Positions 25,620 through 34,182 are shown, counted from the first letter of the stretch. The stretch is 64,000 bases of DNA from CAVVDT01 sp963747005 (GCA_963747005.1 CAVVDT010000012.1:157234-221233); one strand, 5' to 3'. Notes: a model not told the origin generated them from the sequence alone. Numbers and translations: made by a program.

Positions 25620-26066
25620 ATGAAGGTTTATACGGACAATCCAGGCGACCTCCCACCGGCCCTCGACAAGCCGCGGCGGCCATTGCGGCCAGCCATCTGG
25701 CGGGGCTTGCGAATGCTGTGTCCGGCCTGCGGCAAGGGCACCCTTTTCAGCCGCTACCTGAAGATCGTCGATAGCTGCCCGGTGTGCGGCGAGGAGTTGC
25801 ATCACCATCGCGCCGACGATGGGCCGCCCTATTTCACCATGCTCCTGGTGGCGCACATCGTGGTGCCATTGATGATCATCGTTGAAAAGCTGTGGCACCC
25901 GGCCCTGTGGGTGCACTTTTCCATGTGGCTGCCGCTGGTGATCGTGCTTTCCCTGATGCTGCTGCCTTTGGTCAAGGGCGGCATCGTCGGGGTGCAATGG
26001 GCACTTTGCCTGCACGGCTTCGAATTCGCCGCGCAGTGCCGGCCGGCCAATCCAGGACGGGCCTAA
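25620..26066 (+). CDS. DUF983 membrane protein with zinc ribbon
   Basis: A 148-residue DUF983 protein. The middle holds a C-x2-C ... C-x2-C ribbon (CPACGKG and CPVCGEE, about residues 39-60) followed by HHHRADDGPPYFTM, the family signature, and two hydrophobic helices (LLVAHIVVPLMIIVEKL; WLPLVIVLSLMLLPLV). Function is unknown; alphaproteobacterial members are usually found near rnr and a NUDIX gene, as here. Confidence 0.9.
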   Translation: MKVYTDNPGDLPPALDKPRRPLRPAIWRGLRMLCPACGKGTLFSRYLKIVDSCPVCGEELHHHRADDGPPYFTMLLVAHIVVPLMIIVEKLWHPALWVHFSMWLPLVIVLSLMLLPLVKGGIVGVQWALCLHGFEFAAQCRPANPGRA

Positions 26067-26136
26067 TTCCGTAGATGGTCCCGGCGCACGACGCCAACAT
26101 GGCGTCGCCGGCGCTGTGCAGACAATCCTTTACGGT

Positions 26137-26463
26137 TCACTTCTTCGCCAACTTCGCCGCTTGCCTGGCCGGCGGTTGCGACTGGCCCGCTTCGGCGTTC
26201 GAGACCAGTTGACGCAGTTGCTGTCCGAGGCTGGCGATTCCGTCGCCGATATCGGAAACGACGTTGTCGCGGTTATCGATCGTCGAGGCCAGTTCGTCGA
26301 GCCGGCTTTCAAGGACGTTCAGTCTGGACGTTAGGTCAACGCTGAATTGTTCCACGAAATCCATGATCTTCTGATCGCGAATTCTGTTTTGTTCGTAAAT
26401 CGGCTTCAACAGCAACTCACGCAAAACCTGCATTTCGTTCGTGGTGTTGGCTTTATCCGACAT
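26137..26463 (-). CDS. coiled-coil hypothetical protein behind a CtrA box
   Basis: A 108-residue protein: helical N-terminus (TNEMQVLRELLLKPIYEQNRIRDQK), then heptad-patterned coiled coil (FSVDLTSRLNVLESRLDELAST; VVSDIGDGIASLGQQLRQLVSN) and a basic Lys/Pro/Ala tail. No membrane segment or signal. An AGGA-type ribosome binding site is present (AGGAC, 8 nt before the ATG). Upstream, at 26526-26540, is a perfect TTAA-N7-TTAA box in its direction. I do not recognise the family; the box suggests cell-cycle control. Confidence 0.75.
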   Translation of the reverse strand: MSDKANTTNEMQVLRELLLKPIYEQNRIRDQKIMDFVEQFSVDLTSRLNVLESRLDELASTIDNRDNVVSDIGDGIASLGQQLRQLVSNAEAGQSQPPARQAAKLAKK

Positions 26464-26525
26464 GCTGCCGTCCTGTATTTGCGAATCCCGAGAGCGGATA
26501 CCATTGGAAAACTAGTGAATTGTGG

Positions 26526-26540
26526 TTAAGCCGATCTTAA
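26526..26540 (-). promoter_or_regulatory. perfect CtrA-type box (TTAA-N7-TTAA)
   Basis: On the minus strand it reads TTAAGATCGGCTTAACCA, which fits the full CtrA consensus TTAA-N7-TTAACC. It ends about 63 nt upstream of the ATG of the coiled-coil gene, a suitable place for a CtrA-controlled promoter. It is the only perfect instance I noticed in the intergenic parts of the window. Binding is inferred. Confidence 0.55.
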
Positions 26541-26736
26541 TTCGACCTTTCAATTCGAGAAGCGCCCGAGGCGGTCACATCTGGCTGTTGGCGTTGCCGG
26601 GCGGTCTCCAGCGTTACAAGGGCCAGGAAAATCAGGGCGCCGGCGAACTGCATGAAGCAGCCTTGCACGGGCGGCGCAGTGGCGGCTGGACTTGCCCTTG
26701 CGGACTTGGCATGCTCGCCACCCCAACCATCAGCGA

Positions 26737-27471
26737 GTGAAACCCTTGGACAGACCGAACGTGCCGTTGAATGCCGGCCACCCGCCCATGCGGCCGCGCG
26801 ATGCCGCAACCCTGGTGATCGTCAGGCGCGATGGCAGCGAGCCGCGCGTGCTCATGGGCCGGCGCCATGCCGGCCACAAGTTCATGCCGGGCAAATACGT
26901 CTTTCCAGGCGGCCGGCTGGATGCCGCCGACTGCCGCCTCAGGCCCGCCGTCGATCTCGACCCGCGGGTCGCCGAACGGCTCGTCAAGCGCATGCGGGGA
27001 CGTCCCTCGCCGGCCCGCGCCCGCGGGCTTGCCATGGCGGCGGTGCGCGAGACATTCGAGGAAGTGGGACTCCTGGTGGCGCAGCCGCATGGCGGCCGGC
27101 ATTCAAGCCGCAACGCGGCGTGGCAGAAGTTCCTGGCGAGCGGCCATGCACCGGACCTCTCCGGGCTATACTATTTCGCCCGCGCCATTACCCCGCCCGG
27201 ACGCCCGCGCCGCTTCGATACCCGGTTTTTCGTGCTCGATGCCGGACACGTCGCCAATCTCGACGCCCCCGTGACAACCGCTTCGGATGAAATTCTCGAC
27301 ATCAACTGGGTGACGTTCGCCGAGGCGCACGCTCTCGATCTGCCCAACATTACCAAGATCATCCTGCAACGCCTGGCGGCCGCGATGGTCAGCCCTGCCG
27401 GAATCGACCACACCACGCCGACGAGCTTCCAATATCTGCTCGGCAAGACCTGGCGTGAGGAAACGTTATAG
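26737..27471 (+). CDS. NUDIX hydrolase
   Basis: About 244 residues. The N-terminal strand region DAATLVIVRRDG and MGRRHAGHKFMPGKYVFPGGRLD lead to the Nudix helix RETFEEVGLL (residues ~105-115), the metal-binding R-E-x-x-E-E block. A ~25-residue insertion between the first glycine pair and the helix, relative to the 23-residue Nudix box, is characteristic of the RNA-cap/CoA-like NUDT subgroup. Substrate unknown. The start is uncertain: GTG 26737 was taken; ATG 26788 is the shortest realistic start. It follows DUF983 in the same direction, with the opposite-strand coiled-coil gene between. Confidence 0.87.
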   Translation: MKPLDRPNVPLNAGHPPMRPRDAATLVIVRRDGSEPRVLMGRRHAGHKFMPGKYVFPGGRLDAADCRLRPAVDLDPRVAERLVKRMRGRPSPARARGLAMAAVRETFEEVGLLVAQPHGGRHSSRNAAWQKFLASGHAPDLSGLYYFARAITPPGRPRRFDTRFFVLDAGHVANLDAPVTTASDEILDINWVTFAEAHALDLPNITKIILQRLAAAMVSPAGIDHTTPTSFQYLLGKTWREETL

Positions 27472-27593
27472 GCGCTCCGGCGTCGTCCGGCGCTATCGGT
27501 GACGCTTCAATCAAGCGCACGCGCCGCAAGCGGCCGTTATGGCAGCGTGGCTTGCATCGTCGTCATGCAAGCCACACCGTTGTCAAAGCAGTG

Positions 27594-27782
27594 TCAGCCG
27601 CACACCCGGCCTTTGCCGCCGCTCATAAAAGTGATGCCGCCGCCCGATTTGATCGGGTGGCCGGTCGAGCACATGTTCTTGGCCGGTTTCATGTGCTTCA
27701 TGGCCTTGGCATCGGCAACGCTGCTCATGCCCAAGGCCGCAAGTACAGCAAGAGCAACGAGAGTCAGGTTCAGCATCCTCAT
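27594..27782 (-). CDS. small secreted protein
   Basis: A 62-residue frame with a clear Sec signal (MRMLNLTLVALAVLAALGMS, cut after VADA). The mature ~38 residues are Lys/Met/Gly-rich with two cysteines (MKHMKPAKNMCS; GKGRVCG) that could form one disulfide. An AAGGGGG ribosome binding site is 10 nt before the ATG. It stands alone. Function unknown; short secreted proteins of this shape are common in the order. Confidence 0.65.
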   Translation of the reverse strand: MRMLNLTLVALAVLAALGMSSVADAKAMKHMKPAKNMCSTGHPIKSGGGITFMSGGKGRVCG

Positions 27783-28059
27783 TTCCGTAGTCCCCCTTAG
27801 AGATTGAATTTCATCAACACCGTCGCTGGCTCAGGTGGTTTTTCGTCGCCTTGCCAAGCCACCGAACTAAGCCACCAAATCGGCGAGCCGGCAAGCGGGA
27901 AAATCCGGCGCCGGCTTGCCGATCTTGCGTTGCCGGGCGCTGCCTGGTCTGGCGCCGCAACACTGGACAAACCGGGCGCCTATCCGGTAAGCCACGCGCG
28001 GCATCAAGACGTCCTCACCGCGAGTGGCGCGCTGCATCATACGAGGAGTAGCAAAGAAA
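27783..28059. other. upstream region of cysD
   Basis: About 280 nt with no gene. It has a GC-rich inverted repeat (GCCGGCAAGC ... GCCGGCTTGCC, near 27890-27925) that could be an attenuator-like structure or the end of another transcript. No SAM-II-like riboswitch consensus and no clear CysB/LysR-type site were recognised. Confidence 0.45.
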
Positions 28060-28965
28060 GTGTTGGAGCGGCGAACGCATCTGCAACGGCTGGAAGCCGA
28101 GAGCATAGAGATCATGCGCGAGGTGGCGGCCGAATTCCGCAAGCCGGTGATGCTCTATTCCATCGGCAAGGATTCCTCCGTCATGCTGCATCTGGCGCGC
28201 AAGGCGTTCTTTCCCGCCCCGCCGCCGTTTCCCATGCTGCATGTCGACACCACCTGGAAGTTCCGCGAGATGATCGCCTTTCGCGATCGCATGGCGGACG
28301 AGAGCGGCATGGAGCTTTTCGTCCATACCAACCAGGACGGCATCGCGCGCGGCATGAACCCGTTCGACCACGGCTCTTCGCTCTATACCCAGGTGATGAA
28401 GACCGAGGCCCTCAAGCAGGCCCTCGACATCCACAAGTTCGACGCCGCATTCGGCGGCGCGCGGCGCGATGAGGAGAAATCCCGCGCCAAGGAGCGCATC
28501 TTCTCCTTCCGCACCGCCAGCCACACCTGGGACCCGAAGAACCAGCGGCCGGAATTGTGGTCGCTGTTCAACACCCGGGTGAAGCCGGGTGAGTCCATTC
28601 GCGTCTTTCCCTTGTCGAACTGGACCGAACTCGACATCTGGCAATATATCCTGGTGGAGAAGATCCCCATCGTCCCGCTGTATTTCGCCGCCGAACGCCC
28701 GACGGTTGAACGCGGCGGCCAGCTCATCATGGTGGACGACGATCGCATGCCGCTCGACGAGGGCGAAAGGCCGGTGATGCGCCAGATCCGCTTCCGGACG
28801 CTTGGCTGCTATCCGCTGACGGCGGCGATTGAGTCGGATGCCACCAATCTGGAAGGTATCGTGCGCGAGATGCTGATCGCGCGCACCTCGGAGCGCTCCG
28901 GCCGCCTCATCGACCACGACGAAGCCGCCTCCATGGAAAAGAAGAAGCGCGAGGGCTATTTCTGA
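28060..28965 (+). CDS. cysD: sulfate adenylyltransferase subunit 2
   Basis: The 301-residue ATP-PPi-loop subunit of ATP sulfurylase, which adenylates sulfate to APS with CysN. The PP-loop is SIGKDSSVMLHLA (near residues 36-48); FGGARRDEEKSRAKERIFSFR is the strongly conserved sulfate/ATP region. The C-terminus ends REGYF, as in other CysD. The start is a GTG at 28060 behind GAGGAG (spacing 11); an upstream GTG at 28024 has no site. The stop overlaps the ATG of cysNC (28965), giving translational coupling. Confidence 0.95.
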   Translation: MLERRTHLQRLEAESIEIMREVAAEFRKPVMLYSIGKDSSVMLHLARKAFFPAPPPFPMLHVDTTWKFREMIAFRDRMADESGMELFVHTNQDGIARGMNPFDHGSSLYTQVMKTEALKQALDIHKFDAAFGGARRDEEKSRAKERIFSFRTASHTWDPKNQRPELWSLFNTRVKPGESIRVFPLSNWTELDIWQYILVEKIPIVPLYFAAERPTVERGGQLIMVDDDRMPLDEGERPVMRQIRFRTLGCYPLTAAIESDATNLEGIVREMLIARTSERSGRLIDHDEAASMEKKKREGYF

Positions 28966-30872
28966 TGCACGACATGACCGCAACCGCGCCCCAGCCCGAC
29001 CTCCTGACCGAATTCCTGGTCGAGCAGGAATCGAAAGGCTTCCTGCGCTTTCTCACCTGCGGATCGGTGGATGACGGCAAGTCGACGCTCATCGGGCGGC
29101 TGCTCTACGACACCAAGCTGTTGTTCGAGGATCAGCTCGCCGCGCTGGAGAGCGATTCGAGGAAGCACGGCACCGCCGGTGAGGATATCGACTTCGCCCT
29201 GCTCGTCGACGGGCTGGAGGCCGAGCGCCAGCAAGGCATCACCATCGATGTCGCCTATCGGTTCTTTGCCACCCCGAAGCGCAAATACATCGTCGCCGAC
29301 ACGCCCGGCCACGAGCAATATACCCGCAATATGGCGACCGGTGCTTCCACCGCCGACCTCGCCGTCATCCTCATCGATGCGCGCAAGGGCGTGCTCACCC
29401 AGACGCTGCGGCATTCCTGCATCGTCTCGCTGCTTGGCATCCGCCACGTGGTGCTGGCCATCAACAAGATGGACCTGGTGGACTTTTCGCAGGAGCGCTT
29501 CGACGAGATCGTCGCCGCCTATCGCCCGTTTGCCGAACGTTTCCAGTTCGACAGCCTTCTCGCCATCCCGCTTTCGGCGCGCCACGGCGACAATGTGACG
29601 GTGAAGTCGGAGCGCACGCCCTGGTACGACGGGACCTGCCTCATCGATTACCTCGACACCATCGAGGTTGAGAGCGCTCGTGTGCACGGGCCGTTTCGCA
29701 TGCCGGTGCAGTGGGTGAACCGCCCGCACCTCGACTTTCGCGGCTTTTGCGGCACCGTGGTGTCAGGGCGGGTGAAGCCGGGGGACCGCGTGGCGGTGGC
29801 GCGCTCGGGCCGCACCACGACGGTCGACCGCATCGTCACCATGTCAGGCGACCTCACCGAGGCGGTGGCCGGCGATGCGGTCACGCTGACGCTTGCCGAT
29901 GAGGTGGATATTTCGCGTGGCGACTGCATCGCTGCCGCCGAACAGCGGCCGGAAGTGGCCGACCAGTTCGCCGCCCATCTCCTGTGGATGGCCGAGGACG
30001 AACTGATGCCGGGGCGCTCCTACTTGCTCAAATGCGCCGGCCAGACCGTCAACACCACCGTGAGCGACCTCAAATACCGCCTCGATATCAATACCTTCGA
30101 CCACATTGCCGCCAAGACGCTGGAACTGAACGAAGTGGGCTTCGTCAACCTGTCGCTGGCCCACCCCATCGCCTTCGATCCCTATGTCGAGATCCGCGAC
30201 ATGGGGGCCTTCATCCTCATCGACCGTTTCACCAACCAGACGGTGGCGGCCGGCATGCTGGACTTCGCGCTGAGGCGCGCCTCCAACATCCACCTGCAGA
30301 CGCTCGACGTCGACAAGGCCGCGCGCGGGGCCACGCTGCGCCAGCGCCCGGCCATCCTGTGGTTCACCGGCCTGTCAGGGGCCGGCAAGTCGACCATCGC
30401 CAATCTGGTGGAGAAGAAGCTGCACGCCATCGGCCATTCCACCTATGTGCTGGACGGCGACAATGTGCGCCACGGCCTCAACCGCGATCTCGGCTTCACC
30501 GATGCCGACCGGGTGGAAAACATCCGCCGCGTCGGCGAGGTGGCCCGCCTGATGATCGATGCCGGCCTCATCACGCTGGTGTCCTTCATCTCACCCTTCC
30601 GGGCCGAGCGGCGCATGGCGCGTGAACTGGTGGGCGAGGGCGAATTCATCGAGATCTATGTCTCGACGTCCCTGAAGCTGGCCGAGGAGCGCGATCCCAA
30701 GGGCCTCTACAAGAAGGCCCGGGCCGGCCAGATCAAGCATTTTACCGGCATCGACAGCCCCTATGAAGAGCCCGAGATTCCCGAAATGGTGCTCGACACG
30801 TCAGCCCACAGCGCCAACGATCTCGCCGATGAAGTGATCAACTGGCTGAAGAGGCGCGGCTACCTGCACTGA
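28965..30872 (+). CDS. cysNC: bifunctional sulfate adenylyltransferase subunit 1 / adenylylsulfate kinase
   Basis: A 635-residue fusion. Residues ~1-430 are CysN, a GTPase: P-loop GSVDDGKSTLIG, DTPGHEQYTRN and NKMDLVDF. Residues ~440-635 are APS kinase CysC: P-loop GLSGAGKSTIAN, LDGDNVRHGLNRDLGF and the FISPFRAERRMAR loop. Together with CysD it makes PAPS from sulfate. The fusion is the NodQ-type arrangement found in rhizobia and other alphaproteobacteria. No sulfotransferase or cysH is adjacent. A terminator at 30907-30949 closes the unit. Confidence 0.96.
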   Translation: MHDMTATAPQPDLLTEFLVEQESKGFLRFLTCGSVDDGKSTLIGRLLYDTKLLFEDQLAALESDSRKHGTAGEDIDFALLVDGLEAERQQGITIDVAYRFFATPKRKYIVADTPGHEQYTRNMATGASTADLAVILIDARKGVLTQTLRHSCIVSLLGIRHVVLAINKMDLVDFSQERFDEIVAAYRPFAERFQFDSLLAIPLSARHGDNVTVKSERTPWYDGTCLIDYLDTIEVESARVHGPFRMPVQWVNRPHLDFRGFCGTVVSGRVKPGDRVAVARSGRTTTVDRIVTMSGDLTEAVAGDAVTLTLADEVDISRGDCIAAAEQRPEVADQFAAHLLWMAEDELMPGRSYLLKCAGQTVNTTVSDLKYRLDINTFDHIAAKTLELNEVGFVNLSLAHPIAFDPYVEIRDMGAFILIDRFTNQTVAAGMLDFALRRASNIHLQTLDVDKAARGATLRQRPAILWFTGLSGAGKSTIANLVEKKLHAIGHSTYVLDGDNVRHGLNRDLGFTDADRVENIRRVGEVARLMIDAGLITLVSFISPFRAERRMARELVGEGEFIEIYVSTSLKLAEERDPKGLYKKARAGQIKHFTGIDSPYEEPEIPEMVLDTSAHSANDLADEVINWLKRRGYLH

Positions 30873-30906
30873 TCCGGGGCGGCTCTTTCGCCTGTCCAAG
30901 AATCGA

Positions 30907-30949
30907 CCGGGCCTCGAAGCGGTTCGCTGTCGAGGCCCGGTTCATTTTT
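30907..30949 (+). terminator. rho-independent terminator after cysDNC
   Basis: CCGGGCCTCGA (30907-30917) pairs perfectly with TCGAGGCCCGG (30930-30940) around a 12-nt loop and is followed by TTCATTTTT. Position is 35 nt after the cysNC stop. Confidence 0.85.
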
Positions 30950-30981
30950 CGTCAATTGTCAGCCGGCCCTGCCGGCAGGAT

Positions 30982-31116
30982 TCAGCGCCGCGCGGACTTG
31001 CTGTCATGGCGCTCGCAATCGCTGTTCTTCGCAGGTGCAGCATCGCGGTAACCACTGCGACCCATGCCCGTGGCGGTCTGATAAACATTTGCGTAGGCTT
31101 CAAAAATCCAGTTCAT
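30982..31116 (-). CDS. 44-residue small protein with strong ribosome binding site
   Basis: A short frame starting MNWIFEAYANVYQTATGMGR and ending in a charged tail (CERHDSKSARR). The ATG at 31114-31116 is preceded by AGGAG at 7 nt. An aromatic N-terminal helix with no signal peptide. It diverges from the LysR-type regulator gene by about 110 nt, so could be its target. Function is unknown. Confidence 0.6.
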   Translation of the reverse strand: MNWIFEAYANVYQTATGMGRSGYRDAAPAKNSDCERHDSKSARR

Positions 31117-31190
31117 GGTTTTTCTCCTTGGTTCTTGTGAGCCTAATATGGTGAATTCCATGGTGCGGCGCAAACGGCATTTTTGAACGC

Positions 31191-31219
31191 TTGACGTAAC
31201 AAAAAGTTACGGGCTATTA
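31191..31219 (+). promoter_or_regulatory. promoter with palindrome in the spacer, before the LysR gene
   Basis: TTGACG (31191-31196) and CTATTA (31214-31219) are 17 nt apart. The spacer contains a perfect palindrome, CGTAAC-aaaaa-GTTACG (31195-31211). Transcription would start near 31226, only about 2 nt before the ATG at 31228, so the mRNA may be leaderless. There is no ribosome binding site before that ATG, which fits. Confidence 0.5.
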
Positions 31220-31227
31220 CCCTTCCC

Positions 31228-32163
31228 ATGTCCCGCCGCCTGCCATCCCTGAACGCCCTTCGCGCCTTTGAGGCCGCCGCGCGGCATGTGAGTTTCACGC
31301 TGGCCGCCGAAGAACTGTTCGTCACCCATGCCGCGGTCAGCCGTCATATCCGTGAACTGGAGGAATGGCTCGGACTGAAGCTCTTCCGGCGTACCGGGCG
31401 CGGCGTGGTGCTCACCGAGGCGGGGAGCCGCTATGCGGGTGAACTCACGCGTTTGTTCGACGGCTTGAACGCGGCGACCCGCGACCTTTTGGCGGCCGCC
31501 GGAACGCGCCGCCTGGAGGTTTCGGTGGAACCGGCGATCGCTTCACGCTGGCTGGTCGCCCGGCTGGGGCGGTTCAACGCCTTGCACCCGGACATCGAAC
31601 TGTCCATCGATCCCGACAACGACGTCTCCGACATGCGCTCAAGCGATGCCGAGATCGGACTGCGTTACGGGCGCGGAGACTGGGACGACATCGAGGCGAT
31701 GAAGCTGACGGACCTGTCGATCTTTCCGGTGTGCTCGCCGGATTATCTCAAGCGCTTTCCCGTCGCCGCACCGGGCGACCTGAACGAACGCATTCTGTTG
31801 CACGAGGATTCGCGGCAATGGTGGCAGGACTGGCTGTCGGCGGCTGGTGCCGAAGCACATGGCGGCCAGCGTGGCCCGATGTTCCAGAACCATCTGGCGC
31901 TGGAGGCGGCCGAGGCGGGCCAGGGCTTTGCCCTGTCGGATCAGGTGCTGACCATCGATGCCCTCATCGAGGGCTGGCTGGTCAAGCCGTTTGCCTTCGA
32001 GCTGGCCGACCATGGCGGCTATTACCTGGTCAGGGCGGCCGGCACCCGCGAGAGCGCCCCGGCACGGGCATTTCGCGAATGGCTGATCGCCGAAATGGCC
32101 GAAACCGCGCGCACCTTCGCCGCGCTCAAGGCCAAGCGGCGACCGAAGGCGGCGCTGACCTAA
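31228..32163 (+). CDS. LysR-family transcriptional regulator, GcvA-like
   Basis: A 311-residue LysR-type regulator of the GcvA subgroup. The N-terminal helix-turn-helix is LPSLNALRAFEAAARHVS to AAVSRHIRELEEWLG (about 6-45), LFRRTGRGVVLTEAG follows, and residues ~92-300 are the periplasmic-binding-like effector domain (SVEPAIASRWLVARL; DAEIGLRYGRGDW). Its effector is unknown. It is divergent from the 44-residue gene and convergent with the SDR gene (4-nt overlap of stops). No glycine-cleavage genes are here, so control of gcv is not implied. Confidence 0.9.
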   Translation: MSRRLPSLNALRAFEAAARHVSFTLAAEELFVTHAAVSRHIRELEEWLGLKLFRRTGRGVVLTEAGSRYAGELTRLFDGLNAATRDLLAAAGTRRLEVSVEPAIASRWLVARLGRFNALHPDIELSIDPDNDVSDMRSSDAEIGLRYGRGDWDDIEAMKLTDLSIFPVCSPDYLKRFPVAAPGDLNERILLHEDSRQWWQDWLSAAGAEAHGGQRGPMFQNHLALEAAEAGQGFALSDQVLTIDALIEGWLVKPFAFELADHGGYYLVRAAGTRESAPARAFREWLIAEMAETARTFAALKAKRRPKAALT

Positions 32164-32975
32164 GCGTCCTGCCTCGCCTTGCCCATGGCATCGAGCACCG
32201 GGTCGAGGCGGGTGCCCGGGATGTCGAGATGCCAGGCCCCGTCCACCGGGATCACCGCGCCCGAGACATAGCTGGCGGCGTCTGAGCCGAGGAACAGGCA
32301 GACATTGGCGATGTCGTCCGGCGTGCCCACCCGTCCCAGCGGCACGGCCCTTTCGACCCGCGCCATGGCTTCCGGCGTCGGCGCCAGGCGCGCCATGCCC
32401 TCGGTGCCGGCAATGGGGCCGGGGATCACTGAATTGACCCGGATCCCGTCCCTGCCCCATTCCAGCGCCAGTGTGCGGGTGATCATGTCGACACCCGCCT
32501 TGGCGGCGCACACATGCACCTGCCCGGTCATGGCGATAAGGGCCTGCGGCGCTGAAATGTTGATAATGCTGGCACCGGGCTTTTTCAGATACGGATAAGC
32601 TGCCGTCATCACGTGGTGGGTGCCGAGAACGTCGATCTCCATGACGGCGCGAAATCCGTTGGAGGAGATGTCGAGCGCCCGGGCGGGAAAATTACCGGCC
32701 GCCCCTGACACCAGAACATCGATCTCGCCGAACTCATCGGCCGAAGCGGCGAATGCTGCCTTCACCGCCTCGTTGTCACGCACGTCGGCGTTGGCACCGG
32801 CCGCCTTGGCACCCGTCGATTGTAGTTGCGCCACCGCGGCGCCAACCTTGTCGGCCTTGCGCGAGATGACGAAGACCGCGGCGCCTGCCCGCGCAAAGCC
32901 CAGCGCCACCCCGAGATTGATACCGCTGGTGCCACCGGCGGCGAAGACCGTCTTTCCGGTGTAGTCGAAGCTCAT
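32160..32975 (-). CDS. short-chain dehydrogenase/reductase, 2,4-dienoyl-CoA reductase-like
   Basis: A 271-residue SDR. The cofactor loop is AAGGTSGINLGVALGFA (T/G-G-x3-G-x-G type) and the NADP(H)-preferring basic residues of ISRKADK follow. The catalytic serine region is NISAPQALIA, but the Y-x-x-x-K motif is not tyrosine: VCAAK stands in its place. Loss of Tyr with a retained Lys, together with SGAAGNFPARALDISSNGF and AVEWG-like TLALEWGRDGI, is the pattern of peroxisomal-type 2,4-dienoyl-CoA reductases, which use a different acid. The role would be beta-oxidation of unsaturated fatty acids. It is 13 nt downstream of an EthD-type gene. Confidence 0.82.
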   Translation of the reverse strand: MSFDYTGKTVFAAGGTSGINLGVALGFARAGAAVFVISRKADKVGAAVAQLQSTGAKAAGANADVRDNEAVKAAFAASADEFGEIDVLVSGAAGNFPARALDISSNGFRAVMEIDVLGTHHVMTAAYPYLKKPGASIINISAPQALIAMTGQVHVCAAKAGVDMITRTLALEWGRDGIRVNSVIPGPIAGTEGMARLAPTPEAMARVERAVPLGRVGTPDDIANVCLFLGSDAASYVSGAVIPVDGAWHLDIPGTRLDPVLDAMGKARQDA

Positions 32976-32988
32976 GCGAGGCCCCCTC

Positions 32989-33306
32989 CTACACTACATT
33001 GTCATTGATCTGAATCTGCGGCGGCGCGTCGGTGAAATTGGCGATATCGCCCATCACCTCGGCACCATGGGCCGCAACCGCGGCCTGGACGGCTTCAAGG
33101 CTTTTGAATTCGACCAGCGCGATGATGCGGTAGGGGGCCGGCGTCTTGGGATCGGGGGTGCCGAGACCCTTCAAGACCTTGAGCCCGGTCAGGCCGAGGG
33201 GTCCCCACAGCCTGTGCAACAAAGGACCGTGTTTTTGCAGATAATAATCCATATCGAATTTCGAGCCGGGGGTGTCGGGATACATGACGGTGATGGTGAT
33301 GGACAT
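32989..33306 (-). CDS. EthD-family small protein
   Basis: A 105-residue dimeric alpha-beta-barrel-like protein starting MSITITVMYPDTPGSKFDMDYYLQKH, the EthD consensus with the D-Y-x-x-x-H-x-P segment. These small proteins accompany ring-degradation or oxidoreductase genes; individual functions are usually unknown. GGAGG stands 10 nt before the ATG at 33304-33306. It precedes the SDR gene in the same unit. Confidence 0.85.
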   Translation of the reverse strand: MSITITVMYPDTPGSKFDMDYYLQKHGPLLHRLWGPLGLTGLKVLKGLGTPDPKTPAPYRIIALVEFKSLEAVQAAVAAHGAEVMGDIANFTDAPPQIQINDNVV

Positions 33307-33477
33307 CGGGGCGCACCTCCTTTGCGAGGCGCACATGCTAGGACACCGGGAAGCGGTGGGCCAGAGGGTCAAACCCGTTGCAGCGCATGGCCCCGCGACC
33401 ATTGCGCAGGGCGAGTATTGAATTGGCCGCGCCAACGCTGCACGTTGCTGGCGAAGGCCTGTCAGCAGGAGCAGGAC

Positions 33478-34182
33478 GTGGCAGATCTGTCGACATTCCC
33501 CATCACCGCGCGCTGGCCGGCCCAACATCCCGACCGCATCCAGCTCTATTCGATCAACAGCCCCAACGGGGTGAAAGCGTCGATCATGCTGGAGGAAACC
33601 GGCCTGCCCTATGACGCTCATCTGGTCGATATCACCAAGAATGAAAGCCGATTGCCGGAATACCTGTCGCTCAATCCCTACGGCAAAATTCCGGCCATCA
33701 TCGACCCCGACGGGCCTGGCGGCAAACCGTTGGGGATGTTCGAGTCCGGTGCCATCCTCATCTATCTCGCCGACAAGACGGGGAAATTCATGCCCACCGA
33801 TCCCGCCCGGCGCTGGGAGGCCATGCAATGGGTGTTCTTGCAGATGGCGGCGATCGGGCCGATGTTCGGCCAGGTTGGCTATTTCAACAAGTTCGCCGGC
33901 CGCGAAATCGCCGACAAGCGACCGCTCCAACACTACGTAGCCGAATCGAAGCGCCTGCTCAGCATCCTCGAATCCCGACTTGCGACGCGCGCCTGGCTGA
34001 TGGGCGACGACTATACCATCGTCGACATCGCAACGGTCGGCTGGGTGCGCAATCTCGTCACCTTCTACGAGGCGCGCGACCTGGTGGATTTCGACGGCCT
34101 CAGGAACGTCCCCGCCTGGCTCGACCGTGCCATCGCCCGCCCCGCGGTGGCCCGTGGCCTCATGATTCCCGCACGCAACTAG
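33478..34182 (+). CDS. glutathione S-transferase, YghU/YfcG (disulfide oxidoreductase) type
   Basis: A 234-residue two-domain GST. The thioredoxin-like domain has IQLYSINSPNGVKASIMLEETGLPY (the S-x-N/P-N-G-x-K segment of the Nu/Ure2-like class) and NPYGKIPAIID; residues ~100-234 form the helical domain (MFGQVGYFNKFAG). Nu-class enzymes reduce disulfides or peroxides using GSH. The start is a GTG at 33478 behind AGGAG at 6 nt; the frame is open upstream but that region is the divergent EthD gene. It converges with gmk. Confidence 0.88.
   Translation: MADLSTFPITARWPAQHPDRIQLYSINSPNGVKASIMLEETGLPYDAHLVDITKNESRLPEYLSLNPYGKIPAIIDPDGPGGKPLGMFESGAILIYLADKTGKFMPTDPARRWEAMQWVFLQMAAIGPMFGQVGYFNKFAGREIADKRPLQHYVAESKRLLSILESRLATRAWLMGDDYTIVDIATVGWVRNLVTFYEARDLVDFDGLRNVPAWLDRAIARPAVARGLMIPARN

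Noticed and set aside
27783..28059. SAM or cysteine riboswitch before cysD
   Set aside because: No SAM-II consensus or other known aptamer could be recognised, only a GC-rich inverted repeat.
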